Of a stretch of 18,410 nucleotides of DNA, positions 15,097 to 18,410 are shown in pieces. The DNA is from Chrysochromulina tobinii. Taxonomy: Eukaryota; Haptophyta; Prymnesiales; Chrysochromulinaceae. The notes under the pieces are model-generated. The model was not told where the DNA came from and searched no databases. It saw only the letters and a list, made by a program, of their open reading frames with translations. Position 1 is the first letter of the stretch. The number at the start of each line of letters is the position of its first letter. A program made the position numbers and the translations under genes. The stretch lies in the NCBI GenBank assembly GCA_001275005.1, contig JWZX01002449.1, positions 1-18,410 of the forward strand. The letters are read 5' to 3'.

Positions 15097-18000
15097 TCAC
15101 AAATGCTCCACGAAGACTTTCTCTTCAGGCTCCGATGAGCTCGACGTAGCGCCGACCTGGGGCAGACCTGGGGGCAGACCTGGTCGAAGCTCGCCAGGGC
15201 GCTTGCCAAGGGATTTGGCGGCACTGAAGATCCCAGGAACCGACTTGGGCAGCCCGCGGGGCAGCGAAGCGCGCGCCCGAGTTACCCGCTCGCGCACCGT
15301 TTCAAAACGGTGCACGCGACTTGGCACTACCCGCTCGTCTACCGCTTTGTTACGATCTGGATGCTGCTCTGGCCAGTCGACGCTCATCCCATCTTCGTCA
15401 TTCTTATCCTCATCAGCGTCAAACATCAACACGGTCCTGTTCATGCTCTCAATCAGCCAACGCATCCCGGGACGCATCTCCACACTCGATGTGGCAACCT
15501 CCTGGTCTGAGTGTATCGACGCGCCTGCTGTCGCTCCAACCGAGACCTCTGTACGGTGGCGCACTTGACCTTGTGAGTGATTGGAATTCTGACTCAAACC
15601 TTCAAAGGAGCTGATAGAGTCCCGGCTAGCATCCAGAGTCCCGAAGTTGAGTAGTGAAATGTCCCGCTCGCTGACAACGCCGCCGCCGAGCAAAGTGGCA
15701 GCAGCAGCGGCTTGATCTGCCACAAACGCCAAGAAAGCGAGGTCGCCCCTCGCGGCCGCCTCCCTCATGGCCACCTCCCTTGCGGCCTCGGCAGTGGGGG
15801 ACGCGGAGGAGGTTTCGGTTACGGCTGCTAACGGCTCAACCGCCACTGCCGCCGTTGCCACGGGCTGAAGCACGCGCTCCACGACCGCCGTCTCTGCTGC
15901 CACCGGCTCCGTTGACGCGTGCACATCTGTGAGCAGTGATCGACCTGATGGTTGTTTGGAGTTCGAACTCGAAGCTTTAAAGAAGCCAAAGGAGCTGAGA
16001 GAGCCGTATTCTTCTTGTCCGGACATCCTTCTCTTCGCCTGACGTCCACGTCTGGATGTGCCGACACGTTGCTTTGGGGGGGGCGGGGAATCTGTTTCTG
16101 TAGAGAGCGATCCGGTAGCATTCGAGACTGAACCGGCTGCCTGACCGCCTCGAACTGAGCTCGGCTTCACCGCCGCTGCCGCCGTTGCCGCAGGCTCAAG
16201 CAAGGGCCCCACGCCCGCCGTCTCTGATGCCACCACCGGCTCCGTTGACGCGTGCACATCTGTGAGCAGTGATCGACCTGATGGTTGTTTGGAGTTCGAA
16301 CTCGAAGCTTTAAAGAAGCCAAAGGAGCTGAGAGAGCCGTGTTCTTCTTGTCCGGACATTCTTCTCTTCGCCTGACGTCCACGTCTGGATGTTGGGACAC
16401 GTTGCAGCTTTGGGGGTGGCCGCGAATCTGTTTCTGCAGAAAGTGATCCAGTAGCTTTCGAGACTGGACCTGCCGCCTGGCCGCCTTCAACTGAGCTCGA
16501 GGCTGCCGAGCCAACTTGCTCAAAGTACTGCTCGTCCACCTTGATGAAGCTGTCCATCCTGAGGAGCACCGAAAAAGCGGCAACTTCCTCGTTGCTGAAC
16601 TCCTGCTTCGTGCGCAGGGCAGCTGCGAGTCGCTTGCAAAATATCTCAGAGCCCACCGCGGGCTTCTCAGGACCGACGTTCGTCCAGTGCGAGCCAATGC
16701 CCACGCGTGATTTCAAGGCCGTCCTGTACCGCATCTGATTGATCAGCACCTTTTTCAGCGAGACGCCCTCGCGTTTCAGGTTCCTCTTGGTGAGGAAGGC
16801 CCTTTGGATCAGGATGGCTGCGAGATCCTTTTCTCCGGCGCCTTGCCACCGCTGTCTGGTGCGCACTTGGTGATCCCGGACCTTGGATTGAACTTTCGTG
16901 GCCGCTCTTTGCTTCTTCTCGCATCGCTTTCTCGCCGCAGCGTTGAACTTGCTAGCCGCATACTGTTGGCGCATGTTGAACAGAAGGTTGTCCATGACAG
17001 CAGCGATGGCTGCGGCCTCTTCCGCCACGTCCGCGACAATGTTGACCCCTTGGTCAACAACCTTCTCCAAGAGGCCATCCCCGGTATCCATGCCTATCAG
17101 CGCCGCAAGCAAGCTAGGGATGACCATAAGGAAGCCTACGATGGCGATGCAGCACTCCGAGATTGACATCTCCTCCATGTTGTACACGCACTTGATCAGC
17201 TGCACCACGATGGCTTCGTACCCTTTTTCAAGGATGGGAATGAACATCCCGAAGAGCAGCAGCAAGAAGACGGCCATTTGAATCAGCGGCTGGAGATCGA
17301 ACAGCTCGGGGAATCCTGACACGAGCAGCAGAAGCGTGCACGTGCCCTCTGTCAGGTACTGCGCGGTGATCACAAAGTTGTCGATGCGGTCCGCGGACGG
17401 GCCGCCAAACATTGTGTACACTGCAATGCCATATTGCAGGCAGATCACCGCGTACATCTGCGCGTCGGCCTCAGGAGAGCCCGGCTCGATGACAGAGCCG
17501 GTGCCTGTGAGGATCGCGATGCTCAGCTGAACGAGGAGGAGGAGCCACTCGTACAAGACGCCGCTGATCCCATAGCTACCCGAGGCGCGGTTGAGCCAGA
17601 GCAGTTTATTGCCGTCGATTGCATCTCCTGTACGTGGGCGGAGGAGCACCATCGGATGGGCGAGAAGTCGCTCTGTGCGGTCGGGCTCCACGACGTCTTC
17701 CTCGGACTTGGTCCAGTCACCGCGTACGCGATTCACCAGGTTGAACCTCTTGCCTCGTATTCTGTCTGGACAGCACCAAAGGCGTATCTTCGAGACCAGC
17801 CAGAACGCCGGATCATCCACCTCTGACAGATCCGCAGGCTCGAACCACTCCCATGAGTCCGCAGAGTAATACCACCAAAAGTGAAGCAGCGTCACGAAGC
17901 CCGACAGAAAGAACAGCCCGACGACGACGAGGATGATGAGACCCGGCCAGCGGCATTGGGCTATGGTGCACGTGATGTTCGTGTCCAGCAGCAGCTCTAT

Positions 18001-18410
18001 GGACTTCCCGACCAGCCCGGTGACGAAGAGTGACATGACGAGGTTCTGCATGTTTGGAAAGACGAAGACGCCGGGAAGCGGCCTGAATGGGATGCCCTTG
18101 CCCGCGGCAAACTTGTCCGGTTCCTTCTCTTTCTCCTCGTAGTATTTCTTATTCATGCGCTTCATCCAGTAGATCTGCACGCACACTTGGATGGACGTGA
18201 CGAGCGACATGGCCATGACGAACGTCACCAGGTTGTCGATGAGAGCGGCCAGCGTGTCCGGTGCGTCCTCGTCACATTCTGTTGCCGACCCCCCCTCCCC
18301 ACCGCCTCCTTCGTTGAGCCGCCGCCGCCGACCCCAATCGACGCAGTCGAAGAAGTCGTCCGTGTTGCTCCCGTTGTTCTCCGCGTCGCTGCTGGTTGCA
18401 TTCTCACTAA
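15097..18410 (-). CDS. polytopic membrane protein with IQ-like motifs (5' end beyond window)
   Basis: The frame is open from the window edge to the stop at 15097: 1103 residues visible, start missing. The visible N-terminus is acidic and Asn/Ser-rich, with a basic RRRR-L run after DCVDWG. About eight hydrophobic segments follow: LIDNLVTFVMAMSLVTSI, LVMSLFVTGLVGKSIELLL, WPGLIILVVVGLFFLSGF, YEWLLLLVQLSIAILTG, YAVICLQYGIAVYTMF, GTCTLLLLVSGF, MAVFLLLLFGMFIPIL and IAIVGFLMVIPSLLAALI. Then comes a long basic region with two IQ-like motifs (ATKVQSKVRDHQVRTRQRW and LAAILIQRAFLTKRNLKR) that could bind calmodulin. The last half is Ser/Ala/Pro-rich and disordered, with a 111-residue tandem duplication and a PGLPPGLPQ run near the end. 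I do not recognise the family; a channel, receptor or scaffold role is conceivable but unproven. It is intronless over 3.3 kb. Confidence 0.85.
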   Translation of the reverse strand, partial: SENATSSDAENNGSNTDDFFDCVDWGRRRRLNEGGGGEGGSATECDEDAPDTLAALIDNLVTFVMAMSLVTSIQVCVQIYWMKRMNKKYYEEKEKEPDKFAAGKGIPFRPLPGVFVFPNMQNLVMSLFVTGLVGKSIELLLDTNITCTIAQCRWPGLIILVVVGLFFLSGFVTLLHFWWYYSADSWEWFEPADLSEVDDPAFWLVSKIRLWCCPDRIRGKRFNLVNRVRGDWTKSEEDVVEPDRTERLLAHPMVLLRPRTGDAIDGNKLLWLNRASGSYGISGVLYEWLLLLVQLSIAILTGTGSVIEPGSPEADAQMYAVICLQYGIAVYTMFGGPSADRIDNFVITAQYLTEGTCTLLLLVSGFPELFDLQPLIQMAVFLLLLFGMFIPILEKGYEAIVVQLIKCVYNMEEMSISECCIAIVGFLMVIPSLLAALIGMDTGDGLLEKVVDQGVNIVADVAEEAAAIAAVMDNLLFNMRQQYAASKFNAAARKRCEKKQRAATKVQSKVRDHQVRTRQRWQGAGEKDLAAILIQRAFLTKRNLKREGVSLKKVLINQMRYRTALKSRVGIGSHWTNVGPEKPAVGSEIFCKRLAAALRTKQEFSNEEVAAFSVLLRMDSFIKVDEQYFEQVGSAASSSVEGGQAAGPVSKATGSLSAETDSRPPPKLQRVPTSRRGRQAKRRMSGQEEHGSLSSFGFFKASSSNSKQPSGRSLLTDVHASTEPVVASETAGVGPLLEPAATAAAAVKPSSVRGGQAAGSVSNATGSLSTETDSPPPPKQRVGTSRRGRQAKRRMSGQEEYGSLSSFGFFKASSSNSKQPSGRSLLTDVHASTEPVAAETAVVERVLQPVATAAVAVEPLAAVTETSSASPTAEAAREVAMREAAARGDLAFLAFVADQAAAAATLLGGGVVSERDISLLNFGTLDASRDSISSFEGLSQNSNHSQGQVRHRTEVSVGATAGASIHSDQEVATSSVEMRPGMRWLIESMNRTVLMFDADEDKNDEDGMSVDWPEQHPDRNKAVDERVVPSRVHRFETVRERVTRARASLPRGLPKSVPGIFSAAKSLGKRPGELRPGLPPGLPQVGATSSSSEPEEKVFVEHL
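15832..16499 (-). repeat. 333-bp in-frame tandem duplication in membrane protein tail
   Basis: Two abutting copies, about 15832-16165 and 16166-16499, with period 333 (111 codons). The central part is almost identical, for example 15909-16058 against 16242-16391 with only a few changes. Each copy encodes TSRRGRQAKRRMSGQEE, SLSSFGFFKASSSNSKQP and GRSLLTDVHASTEPV. The outer parts have diverged more. Confidence 0.9.

Noticed and set aside
14681-15568. 295-codon plus-strand frame
   Set aside because: It crosses antisense to both the oxygenase pseudogene and the membrane-protein gene and has no recognisable domain.

Overview
The window reads as nuclear DNA of a GC-rich unicellular alga, most likely one with a complex plastid (haptophyte- or pelagophyte-like). 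The basis: a eukaryote-only RNA polymerase II subunit, short GT-AG introns, a targeting-type presequence, an algal-style HET-like/MORN protein, and a decayed prolyl-4-hydroxylase-type oxygenase with an HKYHCV...ELW signature. The lineage is inferred from protein style, not from a marker gene.

Layout: 1-910 gene-poor; 911-1516 (-) MsrB-like secreted or organellar protein; 2054-3194 (-) RPB3 in three exons; 3741-5318 (-) HET-like + MORN protein; 5805-6497 (-) F-box-like protein; 6599-8195 (+) renalase-like flavoprotein in two exons; 9099-11195 (-) Ppx/GppA phosphatase fused to a viperin-like radical SAM enzyme; 11571-12206 (-) Ala-rich coiled-coil protein; 12344-13507 (+) RTN4IP1-like quinone oxidoreductase in two exons; 14257-15077 (-) broken 2OG-Fe(II) oxygenase; 15097-18410 (-) polytopic IQ-motif membrane protein cut by the window edge. 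These are independent eukaryotic genes rather than an operon. Two head-to-head pairs (6498-6598 and 12207-12343) probably share promoter regions.

Two things stand out. The first is one uninterrupted reading frame that joins an exopolyphosphatase/guanosine-pentaphosphatase-like ASKHA domain to a viperin-like enzyme (the ddhCTP-forming antiviral family) through a 9-residue minisatellite linker, behind an N-terminus that resembles a mitochondrial presequence. The second is a pervasive pattern of short local duplications. The two RPB3 introns share a near-identical 26-nt core and begin with a copy of the following exon. The renalase intron carries CTGATTG-rich 63-bp repeats with three identical acceptor sites. 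Similar duplications lie at stop codons, in UTRs, in the oxygenase pseudogene and in the large membrane protein. Together they suggest an introner-like, duplication-driven intron-gain process.
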